The translations under genes were made by a program, and so were the position numbers. The notes beneath the pieces are model-generated. The model saw nothing but the letters and a program-made list of their open reading frames with translations, was not told where the DNA came from and did not search any database. Source: Nocardia pseudovaccinii NBRC 100343 (lineage in GTDB: Bacteria; Actinomycetota; Actinomycetes; Mycobacteriales; Mycobacteriaceae). From it: a stretch of DNA of 36,447 nt. Positions 8,077-16,388 of the stretch are shown one piece after another. The stretch lies in contig NZ_BDBY01000385.1 in the NCBI RefSeq assembly GCF_001613225.1, positions 1 through 36,447 on the forward strand, read 5' to 3'. How positions within the stretch are numbered: the first letter of the stretch is position 1; each line of letters starts with the position of its first letter.

Positions 8077-8144
8077 TACGAACGAAGCGAGTATTCGGAT
8101 CGGGCGTGTCGTAGCGACTGCTCGCAGGTCGCTCGAAAGCCAGC

Positions 8145-8960
8145 TCAGTCGATGCGGACCGACTGGATGGTTACCGGGAGATTGGGCTTGCCGTCACCCT
8201 GGCCGTTGGAGTTGTCCTGACCCCCTGCGGCGATCTTGTCCAGCGTGCCCATGCTGTCCGGATCGACGGTGCCGAAGATGGTGTAGTTCGGCGGCAGTTG
8301 CGAATCGCCGTAGACGATGAAGAACTGACTACCGTTGGTGCCGCCGCCGGTGACGGGATCCGGACCCGCGTTGGCCATGGCCAGCGTGCCGCGCTTGTAG
8401 TCCATGGGCTGCTGCAATGCGGGGTCGGCGGGGTTGTACCGATTGGTCGGGTACTCGTTGTCGAACTGGTAGCCGGGACCGCCGGTGCCGGTGGCTGTCG
8501 GGTCACCGCACTGCAGCACCTTCAGGCCCTCATCCGCGGTCATGCGGTGGCAAGTGGTGTTGTCGAAGTAGCCCTGACCGGCCAGGCTGGCGAAGCTGTT
8601 CACGGTGCACGGCGCCTTGGCGTTGTCCAGGGTCAGGCCGATGGGGCCCTGAGTGGTGTCCATGCTGACGCTGAGACTCGCATTGTCGCCGGTGTTCTCG
8701 ATGCCGCTGGTGCGCGGCTTCTTCACCGGCTTATCCGCGGGCTTCTGACTGTCGCGGTAGTCGCAGCTGATGGCCGCGGGCTTATCGTCACTCTTGGTCA
8801 GGAAGTAGACGCCGACGGCCGCCGCCGCCACGACCACCACGCCGAGCGCCGATCCGGCGATCGTGAGTCGCCTGCGCTTGCGCGCCCGGTCGGCCCGGTT
8901 GGCCAGCTGGCGCTCCAGCTTGCGTTTCGCCGCTGCCCGTCGCTGTTCGTTGCTCGGCAC
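8145..8960 (-). CDS. ppiB: Membrane-anchored cyclophilin-type prolyl isomerase
   Basis: A 271-residue peptidyl-prolyl cis-trans isomerase acting outside the membrane. A basic N-terminus (PSNEQRRAAAKRKLERQL) is followed by one transmembrane helix (about residues 33-53) and a cyclophilin domain. The domain shows TCHRM (the catalytic-Arg region), VLQCGDP, NGSQFFIVYG and YTIFGTV. The usual active-site Trp and final His are replaced (LPPNYTIFG), so activity may be low, as in other actinobacterial PpiB-like proteins. I chose GTG 8960 (GGGAGG about 9 bases upstream); GTG 8966 or 9008 are in-frame alternatives. It diverges from hisS, as its homologue does in mycobacteria. Confidence 0.85.
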   Translation of the reverse strand: MPSNEQRRAAAKRKLERQLANRADRARKRRRLTIAGSALGVVVVAAAAVGVYFLTKSDDKPAAISCDYRDSQKPADKPVKKPRTSGIENTGDNASLSVSMDTTQGPIGLTLDNAKAPCTVNSFASLAGQGYFDNTTCHRMTADEGLKVLQCGDPTATGTGGPGYQFDNEYPTNRYNPADPALQQPMDYKRGTLAMANAGPDPVTGGGTNGSQFFIVYGDSQLPPNYTIFGTVDPDSMGTLDKIAAGGQDNSNGQGDGKPNLPVTIQSVRID

Positions 8961-9153
8961 TACCACGTTCCTCCCGTATCCGTTACGTACGGCACAGGAT
9001 TGTGCCATCTATTCCTGAGACTGCTCAGCAGGCCATTTCGACCAGTCGTGACGCCGTATGAACCGCTGATCCTTTCGAGCGACCCGCAAGCAGTCGCAAG
9101 CGGTGGCAAACCGGTTGGACTTGACGGGCCGTAGTGGTGGAAACTGGACCATC

Positions 9154-10431
9154 GTGACCAAGACCAGCAGCTTCTCCGCCCCGAAGGGGGTTCCGGATTA
9201 CGTGCCACCCGGTTCGGCCGAGTTCGTCGCGGTGCGCGACGGCTTGATCCGCGCCGCCCGACTCGCCGGGTACGGGCATGTGGAGCTGCCGATCTTCGAG
9301 GACACCGCCTTGTTCGCGCGGGGTGTCGGTGAATCCACCGATGTGGTGACCAAGGAGATGTACACCTTCGCCGACCGCGGCGAGCGCAGTGTCACGCTGC
9401 GGCCGGAGGGCACCGCGGGTGTCATGCGTGCGGTCATCGAACACGGGCTCGACCGGGGGCAGTTGCCGGTGAAGCTGGTGTATTCGGGTCCGTTCTTCCG
9501 CTATGAGCGCCCGCAGGCCGGTCGGTACCGGCAGTTGCAGCAGGTCGGCGTCGAGGCGATCGGTATCGATGATCCGGCGCTGGATGCCGAGGTGATCGCG
9601 ATCGCGGACGCCGGATATCGCGAACTCGGGTTGGATGGCTTCCGGCTCGAGATCACCTCGCTCGGTGACGAGACCTGTCGCCCGCAATATCGAGAACTGT
9701 TGCAGGAGTTCCTGTTCGGGCTGCCGCTGGACGAGGAGACCAAGCGGCGGGCGCAGTTGAATCCGCTGCGGGTGCTCGACGACAAGCGGCCCGAGGTGCG
9801 CGAGATGACCGCGAACGCGCCGCTGATGATCGATCACCTGTCCGAGTCGGCGAAGACGCACTTCGAGCAGGTGCTCGGGTACCTCGACGCGCTCGGGGTG
9901 CCCTATGTGGTGAATCCGCGGATGGTGCGCGGCCTGGACTACTACACGAAGACGACCTTCGAATTCGTGCACGACGGTCTCGGGGCGCAGTCGGGTATCG
10001 GCGGCGGCGGACGCTACGACGGGCTCATGGCCGAACTGGGCGGACAACCGCTGTCCGGCATCGGATTCGGACTCGGTGTGGACCGCACCATGCTGGCACT
10101 GCGGGCCGAGGGCAAGTCGGCGGGCGATCCGGCGCGGTGCGAGGTCTACGGCGTACCACTCGGCGATGCGGCCAAGCAGCGGTTGGTCGTGCTCGCGGCG
10201 CAGTTGCGGGCGGCGGGCATTCGGGTCGATCTGGCCTACGGCGGTCGAAGTGTCAAGGGGTCGCTGAAGGCCGCGGACAAGTCCGGCGCCCAATTCACCC
10301 TGGTCCTCGGTGACCGTGATCTGGCCGAGAACACCATCGGCCTGAAGGATATGGCCACCGGTGAACAGCGTCAGATCCCACTGGACGAGACGGTGGCCGC
10401 CGTCGCGACCGCTTTGCGCTCCGGCGAGTAG
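9154..10431 (+). CDS. hisS: Histidyl-tRNA synthetase
   Basis: A class II aminoacyl-tRNA synthetase charging tRNA-His, 425 residues, normal length. It begins SFSAPKGVPDYVPP, the usual first block. Motif 2 is SGPFFRYERPQAGRYRQLQQ, the histidine-binding HisA motif is RGLDYYTKTTFEF, then GGGGRYDGL, and motif 3 is GIGFGLGVDR. The C-terminal anticodon-binding domain follows (LAYGGRSVKGSLKAADKSGA). GTG 9154 was chosen because family similarity begins there; an upstream in-frame ATG at 9103 adds 17 non-conserved residues. The ribosome site is weak. It diverges from ppiB across about 190 bases that must hold both promoters. Confidence 0.95.
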   Translation: MTKTSSFSAPKGVPDYVPPGSAEFVAVRDGLIRAARLAGYGHVELPIFEDTALFARGVGESTDVVTKEMYTFADRGERSVTLRPEGTAGVMRAVIEHGLDRGQLPVKLVYSGPFFRYERPQAGRYRQLQQVGVEAIGIDDPALDAEVIAIADAGYRELGLDGFRLEITSLGDETCRPQYRELLQEFLFGLPLDEETKRRAQLNPLRVLDDKRPEVREMTANAPLMIDHLSESAKTHFEQVLGYLDALGVPYVVNPRMVRGLDYYTKTTFEFVHDGLGAQSGIGGGGRYDGLMAELGGQPLSGIGFGLGVDRTMLALRAEGKSAGDPARCEVYGVPLGDAAKQRLVVLAAQLRAAGIRVDLAYGGRSVKGSLKAADKSGAQFTLVLGDRDLAENTIGLKDMATGEQRQIPLDETVAAVATALRSGE

Positions 10432-10473
10432 TACGGTGCCGGGGTACACCCGCACCACGACGAATGGGCAGCC

Positions 10474-11130
10474 ATGCCGGTAGAACCCACGAATCCCGGT
10501 GCAGCCCAACCGGTTCGGTCGGTCGGACTCGATCTCGTCGCGCCCGAGACCTACGCGCCGATGCTGCGGCGACTCGCCCTCGCAGCGGTAGGGGTGGGGA
10601 TCGGTGCCGCATTGCTCGCGGCGCTGCTGGTGCCGTGGTCGATCGCGATCGCGATCGGTCTCGTCGTCGGTGCGCCCACCGTCGCCTACGCCATCGCGCT
10701 GCGCCGTCGGCGGATGTGGCTGGCCGGGACCACGATTCACGCGCGGCGGGTGATCGGCGAGCGTCAGGTCGATATCGCGGCCGCCAATGGCGTCGAGATC
10801 CTCGTCTTTCCGGCCCGTTTGAGCCGCATCGTCCTGCGGGTGACCGCAGGCGTCGAGTCGCAGGTCGTACCGCTCGCGATGTACACGGATGCGGGTAGCG
10901 GTCGTGAACTCCACCTGCTCGGCCTCCGCAAACTGGCCGACGCTCTGGCCGCCAGCGAACTCGCCGCGGCCGTAGCGGTATCGACCATGCTCGTCCACCA
11001 ACTGCGCGCCGAGGCCCGAGATGCCGGACTGGAGGAGCGGCCGCTGTACCGTGCCGTTCGCCTCGCGCGGGCGAAGGACTATGTGTCGCCGATCGTCCTG
11101 ACCGATCAGGAAGTCGCGGGACTGTGTTGA
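10474..11130 (+). CDS. Two-helix membrane protein, unknown function
   Basis: A 218-residue protein with two adjacent transmembrane helices (residues about 33-52 and 54-74), then a soluble domain. The domain starts RRRRMWLAGTTIHARRVIGERQVDIAAANGV and ends with helices. The topology suggests a hairpin anchor with both ends in the cytoplasm and a small beta-rich domain reminiscent of bacterial PH-like domains. No catalytic motif is visible. It starts 42 bases after hisS on the same strand and may be co-transcribed. I do not recognise a named family. Confidence 0.7.
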   Translation: MPVEPTNPGAAQPVRSVGLDLVAPETYAPMLRRLALAAVGVGIGAALLAALLVPWSIAIAIGLVVGAPTVAYAIALRRRRMWLAGTTIHARRVIGERQVDIAAANGVEILVFPARLSRIVLRVTAGVESQVVPLAMYTDAGSGRELHLLGLRKLADALAASELAAAVAVSTMLVHQLRAEARDAGLEERPLYRAVRLARAKDYVSPIVLTDQEVAGLC

Positions 11131-11378
11131 TACGCGAGTCGAGTTGTGCGACACGTGAATCGGCGTGCCACGTGAGATTGCAGGCGATGCGCGGTTGCGT
11201 CGTGCGCTGAACAGCGCGCACTCTGTCGGATTTCGTGCCCGTTGTGGGTGCTTGTCGTTAGCTGGGGCGGCTGGATGGGTGTGCCGGGGTGATTGTCGCG
11301 TAGCTCACCACGGGGGTTCGGGGGCCGTGAGAGTCGTTAGGGTGGGATCGAGTGTCCGTCTATCGCAAGGAGTTTCTC
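11131..11378. promoter_or_regulatory. mdh upstream region with CACGTGA repeats
   Basis: This is a 248-base gap before mdh. It holds two direct CACGTGA copies (11152-11158 and 11169-11175, 17 bases apart) and a weak GTGCGC/GCGCAC hairpin (11202-11221) that may end the previous transcript. The mdh ribosome site AAGGAG lies at 11367-11372. No clear promoter hexamers are seen. Confidence 0.35.
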
Positions 11379-12386
11379 GTGAGCACCGCTGCTCGGACCG
11401 CGCCCGTGACCGTCGCCGTGACCGGAGGTGCGGGGCAGATCGCCTACGGTCTGCTGTTCCGGATCGCGTCCGGGGCGCTGCTCGGGTCCGAGACGCCGGT
11501 ACGGCTGCGGTTGCTGGAGATCCCGGCGGCGGTGGCGTCACTGGAGGGTGTGGCGATGGAGCTCGAGGACGGCGCGTTTCCGCTGCTCGAGTCGATCGAC
11601 ATCAGTGACGATCCGTGGGTCGGGTTCGAAGGCGCGAATATCGCACTGCTGGTCGGTGCTCGGCCGCGCACCGCGGGGATGGAGCGCTCGGACCTGCTGG
11701 CCGCCAACGGCCCGATCTTCACCGAACAGGGCCAGGCGATCAACGCCAGCGCCGCCGCCGACGTCAAGGTGCTCGTGGTCGGAAACCCGGCCAATACCAA
11801 CGCCTTCATCGCCATGAGCAATGCCCCGGACGTCCCGGCCGAGCGATTCACCGCGATGACCCGCCTCGACCACAACCGCGCCATCGCGCAACTGGCCAAG
11901 AAGACCGGCGCGGCCGCCGCCGATATCGCCCGCGTCGCCATCTGGGGCAACCACTCCGCGACCCAGTATCCGGATATCACCCACGCCACCATCGCGGGCC
12001 GCCCCGCCCGCGAGCTCGTCGACCAGGGCTGGGTGCGCGAGGAATTCATCCCCACCGTCCAACAGCGCGGCACAGCCATCATCCAGGCCCGCGGTGCCTC
12101 TTCGGCCGCCAGCGCGGCCAGCGCGGCCATCGACCACATCCACGACTGGTCGCTCGGCACCCACACCGACGACTGGACCTCCATGACCGTCCCCTCCAAC
12201 GGCTCCTACGGCATTCCCGAAGGCCTCATCACCTCGTTCCCCGTCACCTGCGCGGACGGCGAATACGCGATCGTCCAGGGCTTGGAGCTCGACGAATTCT
12301 CCCGCGCCCGCATCGACGCCAGCGTCGTGGAACTCGAACAGGAACGCGACGCCGTCGTCGGCCTCGGATTCGCCAAGCACGTCTGA
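11379..12386 (+). CDS. mdh: Malate dehydrogenase
   Basis: NAD-dependent oxidation of malate to oxaloacetate in the TCA cycle; 335 residues, normal for the long (cytosolic-type) MDH group. The dinucleotide-binding loop is GGAGQIAYGLLF, the substrate loop region has GARPRTAGMERSDLL, then GNPANTNAF and MTRLDHNRA. The catalytic His sits in IWGNHSATQYPD. GTG 11379 is supported by AAGGAG 6 bases upstream; a GTG at 11352 would add nine poorly supported residues. It stands alone on the plus strand. The nearby korAB genes, which handle 2-oxoglutarate or another 2-oxoacid, act in the same pathway. Confidence 0.95.
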   Translation: MSTAARTAPVTVAVTGGAGQIAYGLLFRIASGALLGSETPVRLRLLEIPAAVASLEGVAMELEDGAFPLLESIDISDDPWVGFEGANIALLVGARPRTAGMERSDLLAANGPIFTEQGQAINASAAADVKVLVVGNPANTNAFIAMSNAPDVPAERFTAMTRLDHNRAIAQLAKKTGAAAADIARVAIWGNHSATQYPDITHATIAGRPARELVDQGWVREEFIPTVQQRGTAIIQARGASSAASAASAAIDHIHDWSLGTHTDDWTSMTVPSNGSYGIPEGLITSFPVTCADGEYAIVQGLELDEFSRARIDASVVELEQERDAVVGLGFAKHV

Positions 12387-12407
12387 ACTCATGTCCGAAG
12401 TCGTAGC

Positions 12408-12803
12408 TCAGGCCGCGGCTGTGGCGGAGCGACTGTTGCCGAGGGCCAATCGACCCGCGGTGGCGAGATGAATCAGCGCGAGCACGCTGCCGCCGACCAT
12501 CATGCCCGGAATTCCCTGGGCGGCGCCGATGGCGACATCGCCGAGCTGTACCGCACCCGACACGGTCAGCAGCGGTAGGAGACCCCGCTTGCGGCGGCTG
12601 GTCAGGCTGAACAGCAACGCGGCACCCAACGGGATGGCACGCGCGGCGTAGGCCTGGGCATACAGATCAACTCCGGGCGAGTCCGCGCTGCCGGTTATCA
12701 CCAGGTTCGGGTCGATGAGCGCCGCGACACTGAATGCCATGGCGACGCCCGCGCCGACCGCATTGGCGATGATCGTGGGTCTGGTGAGCTTCTCGGCCTG
12801 CAT
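12408..12803 (-). CDS. DUF4267 family membrane protein
   Basis: A 131-residue protein with about four hydrophobic helices (residues about 10-30, 50-68, 77-97 and 98-118), matching the size and pattern of DUF4267 proteins (AYAARAIPLGAALL, then GDVAIGAAQGIPGMM). Function is unknown. The ribosome site AGGGAG sits in one arm of a 33-bp palindrome shared with the divergent MarR gene. It is therefore the most likely target of that regulator, and efflux or stress tolerance is a guess only. Confidence 0.7.
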   Translation of the reverse strand: MQAEKLTRPTIIANAVGAGVAMAFSVAALIDPNLVITGSADSPGVDLYAQAYAARAIPLGAALLFSLTSRRKRGLLPLLTVSGAVQLGDVAIGAAQGIPGMMVGGSVLALIHLATAGRLALGNSRSATAAA

Positions 12804-12811
12804 CTTTCACT

Positions 12812-12844
12812 CCCTAAATCGTTCAGAGTCTGAATGGTTTAGGG
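12812..12844. promoter_or_regulatory. 33-bp palindromic MarR operator
   Basis: CCCTAAATCGTTCAGA (12812-12827) faces TCTGAATGGTTTAGGG (12829-12844) around a single central G. The arms match at 14 of 16 positions. The palindrome fills the 49-base gap between the divergent DUF4267 and MarR genes, and its outer ends include both ribosome sites. Bound repressor would block both genes. Confidence 0.75.
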
Positions 12845-12852
12845 ACAGTATT

Positions 12853-13308
12853 ATGCTGGCTATGAAGAACGTCAAGGTGGAAAAGCTGCCGGAGACCATC
12901 ACCTTCCGGCTCGGACTACTGGGTGCGTTCCTGACCGACCGCTTCAGCATCGATGTGTCGAGTCTCGGGCTCAAGCCGAAGCACGCCGGAATGCTGAATG
13001 TGCTGGCGGCCGACGGACCGACATCGCAGATGCGGATGGCGCAGATACTGCGCGTCGCGCCGAGTCTGGTCGTCGCGCTGGCCGACCATCTGGAGTCCCT
13101 CGGGGCCATCGAACGGCTGCGGGATCCGGAGGATCGCCGCCGTCAGAACCTGAGCCTGACCTCCCACGGCCGCGCATTGCTGGACAAATGTCTCGACGCC
13201 GCACATGCGATCGACGCCGAGACCACCGCGGATCTCACCGCGGCCGAGCGCGCCGACCTACATCGCATCCTGGGCACGCTCGCCGATCGGCTGGGTCTGC
13301 CTAGCTGA
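12853..13308 (+). CDS. MarR family transcriptional regulator
   Basis: A 151-residue winged-helix regulator. It has a helical N-terminus, a winged HTH (GPTSQMRMAQILRVAPSLVVALADHLESLGAIERL) and the MarR wing motif DPEDRRRQNLSLTSHGRALL, then a C-terminal dimerisation helix. I chose ATG 12853, which has AGGGA 7 bases upstream; ATG 12862 is the alternative, and longer frames run into the palindrome and the neighbouring gene. Autorepression with control of the divergent DUF4267 gene is the simplest reading. Its 3' end overlaps the korB 3' end by 8 bases on the opposite strand. Confidence 0.85.
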   Translation: MLAMKNVKVEKLPETITFRLGLLGAFLTDRFSIDVSSLGLKPKHAGMLNVLAADGPTSQMRMAQILRVAPSLVVALADHLESLGAIERLRDPEDRRRQNLSLTSHGRALLDKCLDAAHAIDAETTADLTAAERADLHRILGTLADRLGLPS

Positions 13309-14380
13309 TGGTCCAGGTTTCCGAACCGTTGAGTAGGGATTGCAGCGAAGCCTCTTTTACCGGCTTGCGTTCCCGCGCCATGGCGGTTTGGGTGCGAACC
13401 GCATCGTCGTAGGTGGGCCGGGTGACGTTGCGGAAGATCCCGGTGACCACATGGCCGAGGTCCTGGTCCGACAGACGCGAGAGGGCGTAGGCGTACTCCG
13501 GATTGTCGGTGTAGGCGTCGTGCACAATGATCTCGGACTCGTCGACGTCGTCGGCGCGCACCACCGCGAGCCCGAAACCGGCACGGACCACAGCGAATTC
13601 GCCATCGGCGCCGAAACGGATCGGCGCGCCGTGGTGCAGCGGGATGAGGCGGGATTCGGCATCGCCCTTGCGCAGCACATCGAACGAACCGTCGTTGAAG
13701 ATCGGGCAGTCCTGCAGGATCTCGACGAAGGAGGTCCCGCGGTGTTCGGCGGCGGCGCGCAGCACCTCGGTGAGGCCCGCCCGATCGGAATCCAGCGCGC
13801 GCGCGGCGAAGCTGGCTTCCGCGCCGAGCGCGACCGACAGCGTATTGAACGGATGGTCGACCGACCCCATCGGCGTCGATTTGGTGATCTTGCCCTCTTC
13901 CGAGGTGGGGGAGTACTGCCCCTTGGTGAGTCCGTAGATCCGGTTGTTGAACAGCAGGATCGTCATGTTCACATTGCGGCGCAGGGCATGGATCAGGTGG
14001 TTGCCGCCGATCGACAGCGCGTCACCGTCACCGGTCACCACCCACACCGACAGATCCGGCCGCGTTACCGCGAGCCCCGTCGCGATGGCGGGCGCGCGGC
14101 CGTGGATGGAGTGGATGCCGTAGGCCTCGAGGTAGTACGGGAACCGGCTCGAGCAGCCGATCCCGGAGACGAACATCAGGTTCTCCCTGCGCAATCCGAG
14201 TTCGGCGAGGAAGCCGCGCACGGTCGCCAGGATCACATAGTCACCGCAGCCGGGGCACCAGCGCACCTCCTGATCGGAGGTGAAGTCCTTGACCTTCTGC
14301 GGCCCGTCCGCGGACGGTACTCCCGAGAGTCCGGTGAGGCCCAGATCGGTTCCGACGAGCGAGGTTTCGACGATGGTCAT
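13301..14380 (-). CDS. korB: 2-oxoacid:ferredoxin oxidoreductase beta subunit
   Basis: The thiamine-diphosphate-binding subunit of a CoA-acylating, ferredoxin-reducing 2-oxoacid oxidoreductase, most like actinobacterial 2-oxoglutarate oxidoreductase (KorAB). 359 residues. The ThDP/Mg motif is GDGDALSIGGNHLIHALRRN to NNRIYGLTKG. Cys42, Cys45 (WCPGCGDY), Cys76 (GIGCSS) and Cys225 (ILQDCPIF) are placed as expected for the [4Fe-4S] cluster. The start ATG overlaps the korA stop (TGATG), so the subunits are translationally coupled. The enzyme can support CoA-dependent 2-oxoglutarate oxidation in a TCA cycle; the exact substrate is not provable from sequence. Confidence 0.92.
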   Translation of the reverse strand: MTIVETSLVGTDLGLTGLSGVPSADGPQKVKDFTSDQEVRWCPGCGDYVILATVRGFLAELGLRRENLMFVSGIGCSSRFPYYLEAYGIHSIHGRAPAIATGLAVTRPDLSVWVVTGDGDALSIGGNHLIHALRRNVNMTILLFNNRIYGLTKGQYSPTSEEGKITKSTPMGSVDHPFNTLSVALGAEASFAARALDSDRAGLTEVLRAAAEHRGTSFVEILQDCPIFNDGSFDVLRKGDAESRLIPLHHGAPIRFGADGEFAVVRAGFGLAVVRADDVDESEIIVHDAYTDNPEYAYALSRLSDQDLGHVVTGIFRNVTRPTYDDAVRTQTAMARERKPVKEASLQSLLNGSETWTIS

Positions 14381-16305
14381 CAGTTACCCCCGGTCGAGTA
14401 CGTGGCACGCGCCCGTGCCGCGAACGCCTTGTCGTGTTCCATATCCTCGATCGACCCGTCCAGTGCCGCATCGATCACCCCGACGAGTTCCTGTGCGGAG
14501 AACGCCGTGCCCGCGATCTTCGTCCACGGTTGCACATCCACCAGATACTTCGCCCGCAGCAGCATGGCCAGCTGACCGCCGTTCATTTCCGGCGCGACCA
14601 CCGTCCGATAGCTCCGCAGCACGGCATCGAGGTTGGCGGGCAATGGATTCAGATATCGCAGATGCGCCTGTGCGACCGGGACGCCGCGACGGCGGGCGCG
14701 CCGACACGCCTCGCCGATCGGCCCGAAGGAACTGCCCCAGCCGATCAGCAGGAGTTCGGCCCGCCCGTCCGGATCGTCGACCTCGAGATCGGGGACGGTG
14801 ATGCCGTCGATCTTGGCTTGCCGCAGGCGAACCATCAGTTCGTGATTGCCGGGCTCATAGGAGATATTGCCGCTGCCGTCGGCCTTCTCCAGTCCGCCGA
14901 TCCGATGCGCGCGACCAGCGGTCCCCGGCACCGCGAGTGGCCTGGCGAGGGTATCGGGATCACGGGAGTAGGGCTGGAACGGCGTGCCATCCTCGGCCTC
15001 GGGTTCGAAGCGCGGATCGATCGGCTCCAGCTCGGTGACCCGCGGAATCGACCACGGCTCAGAGCCATTGGCGATCGAGCCGTCGGAAAGCAACAGCACC
15101 GGCGTGCGGTAGGTGAGGGCGATGCGAGCCGCCTCCACCGCGGTGGCGAAGCAGTCTGCGGGGGAGCGCGGCGCGAGTACCGCCACCGGCGATTCCCCGT
15201 TGCGGCCGTAGAGCGCCTGCAGGAGATCGGCCTGTTCGGTTTTGGTCGGCAGTCCGGTGGACGGTCCCCCGCGCTGCACGTCGACGATCACCAACGGCAG
15301 TTCCGTCATCACCGCGAGCCCGATGGTTTCGCTCTTGAGCGCCAGCCCAGGGCCGGAAGTGCTGGTGACGCCTAGCGCGCCGCCGAGGGCCGCGCCGAGG
15401 GCCGCGCCGATGCCAGCGATTTCGTCTTCGGCCTGGAAGGTCGTGACGCCGAAGTTCTTGTGCTTACTGAGTTCGTGCAGGATGTCGGAGGCTGGTGTGA
15501 TCGGATAGGTGCCGAGAAAGACCGGCAACCCGGATAACTGCCCCGCGGTGACGAGGCCGTAGGCGAGCGCGGTGTTGCCGGTGATCTGGCGGTAGGTGCC
15601 CGGCGGCAGCTTGGCCGGGGCCACCTCGAAGGTGGTTGCGAAGCTCTCGGTGGTCTCGCCGTAGTTCCAGCCCGCGCGGAAGGCGAGCAGATTCGCCTCG
15701 GCGATATCGGGTTTCGCGGCGAATTTCTCGCGCAGGAAGCGTTCGGTACCGCCGATCGGGCGTCCGTACATCCAGGACAGCAGGCCGAGCGCGAACATAT
15801 TCTTCGCGCGCTGAGCGTCCTTCTTGCCGACACCGGTCGGCTCGGTCGCGCCCAGGGTGATCGAGGTCATCGGGACGCGGTGGACCACGAAATCGCTCAG
15901 TGTGTCGTCGTCGAGCGGATCAGTGGTGTAGCCGACCTTGCCCAGATTGCGTTTCGTGAACTCGTCGGTGTTCACGATGAGGGTGGCACCGCGCGGCAGG
16001 TCCTCGAGATTGGACTTCAGCGCCGCGGGATTCATCGCGACCAGCACGTCGGGTTGGTCGCCCGCGGTGAGGATGTCGTAATCGGCGATCTGGATCTGGA
16101 AGGACGAGACGCCGGGCAGCGTGCCCTGTGGCGCCCGGATTTCGGCCGGGAAGTTGGGCTGGGTGGCGAGGTCGTTGCCGAATGCGGCCGCCTCGTGCGT
16201 GAAGCGATCACCGGTGAGCTGCATTCCGTCACCGGAGTCCCCGGCGAACCGAATTACGACCTTTTCCAATTTCGCTGTGCCGACATCACTTTGGTCGGAA
16301 ACCAT
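14380..16305 (-). CDS. korA: 2-oxoacid:ferredoxin oxidoreductase alpha (gamma-fused) subunit
   Basis: A 641-residue subunit in which the gamma domain (about 14-190, beginning VVIRFAGDSGDGMQLTGD) is fused in front of the alpha domain (from about 235, TGNTALAYGLVTAG). The alpha domain shows the YPITPASDILHEL and TSTSGPGLALKSE blocks that bind the 2-oxoacid and contact ThDP, and QRGGPSTGLPTKTEQADL. The length fits actinobacterial KorA. It precedes korB with a one-base overlap. The gap to the radical SAM gene (16306-16388) must hold its promoter. GAGGAAG lies upstream of the ATG as a distant ribosome site. Confidence 0.92.
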   Translation of the reverse strand: MVSDQSDVGTAKLEKVVIRFAGDSGDGMQLTGDRFTHEAAAFGNDLATQPNFPAEIRAPQGTLPGVSSFQIQIADYDILTAGDQPDVLVAMNPAALKSNLEDLPRGATLIVNTDEFTKRNLGKVGYTTDPLDDDTLSDFVVHRVPMTSITLGATEPTGVGKKDAQRAKNMFALGLLSWMYGRPIGGTERFLREKFAAKPDIAEANLLAFRAGWNYGETTESFATTFEVAPAKLPPGTYRQITGNTALAYGLVTAGQLSGLPVFLGTYPITPASDILHELSKHKNFGVTTFQAEDEIAGIGAALGAALGGALGVTSTSGPGLALKSETIGLAVMTELPLVIVDVQRGGPSTGLPTKTEQADLLQALYGRNGESPVAVLAPRSPADCFATAVEAARIALTYRTPVLLLSDGSIANGSEPWSIPRVTELEPIDPRFEPEAEDGTPFQPYSRDPDTLARPLAVPGTAGRAHRIGGLEKADGSGNISYEPGNHELMVRLRQAKIDGITVPDLEVDDPDGRAELLLIGWGSSFGPIGEACRRARRRGVPVAQAHLRYLNPLPANLDAVLRSYRTVVAPEMNGGQLAMLLRAKYLVDVQPWTKIAGTAFSAQELVGVIDAALDGSIEDMEHDKAFAARARATYSTGGN

Positions 16306-16388
16306 ATGCCTGCTTCACTTCCTCGTCCGATGGGAGGTGCCATTGGCCAACCTACTCCGCCGTGTGCGGGAATTGCTTGTGAAATGCT

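Larger units (their letters stand above)
7689..8144. other. 456-base gene-free region
   Basis: I see no convincing gene here; plus-strand open frames lack coding character. The 7690-7760 side must hold the promoter of the minus-strand coiled-coil gene. A stretch near 7870-7960 is less GC-rich (CTTAAGAGCATATATCGC). There is a small hairpin CGGAG-GAT-CTCCG followed by GTTTT (7972-7989), an ACCCTAA/TTAGGGT repeat cluster (7995-8026) and an 8-bp hairpin (8052-8076) downstream of ppiB. Together these suggest a regulatory or small-RNA region, unproven. Confidence 0.4.

Noticed and set aside
7778..8320. Plus-strand 180-codon open frame in the gene-free region
   Set aside because: It runs into the antisense of ppiB, has no ribosome site, and its Cys/Arg-rich product resembles no family.
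9025..11154. Minus-strand open frame of about 709 codons opposite hisS and the next gene
   Set aside because: It spans two real plus-strand genes and their gap, with no family motif.
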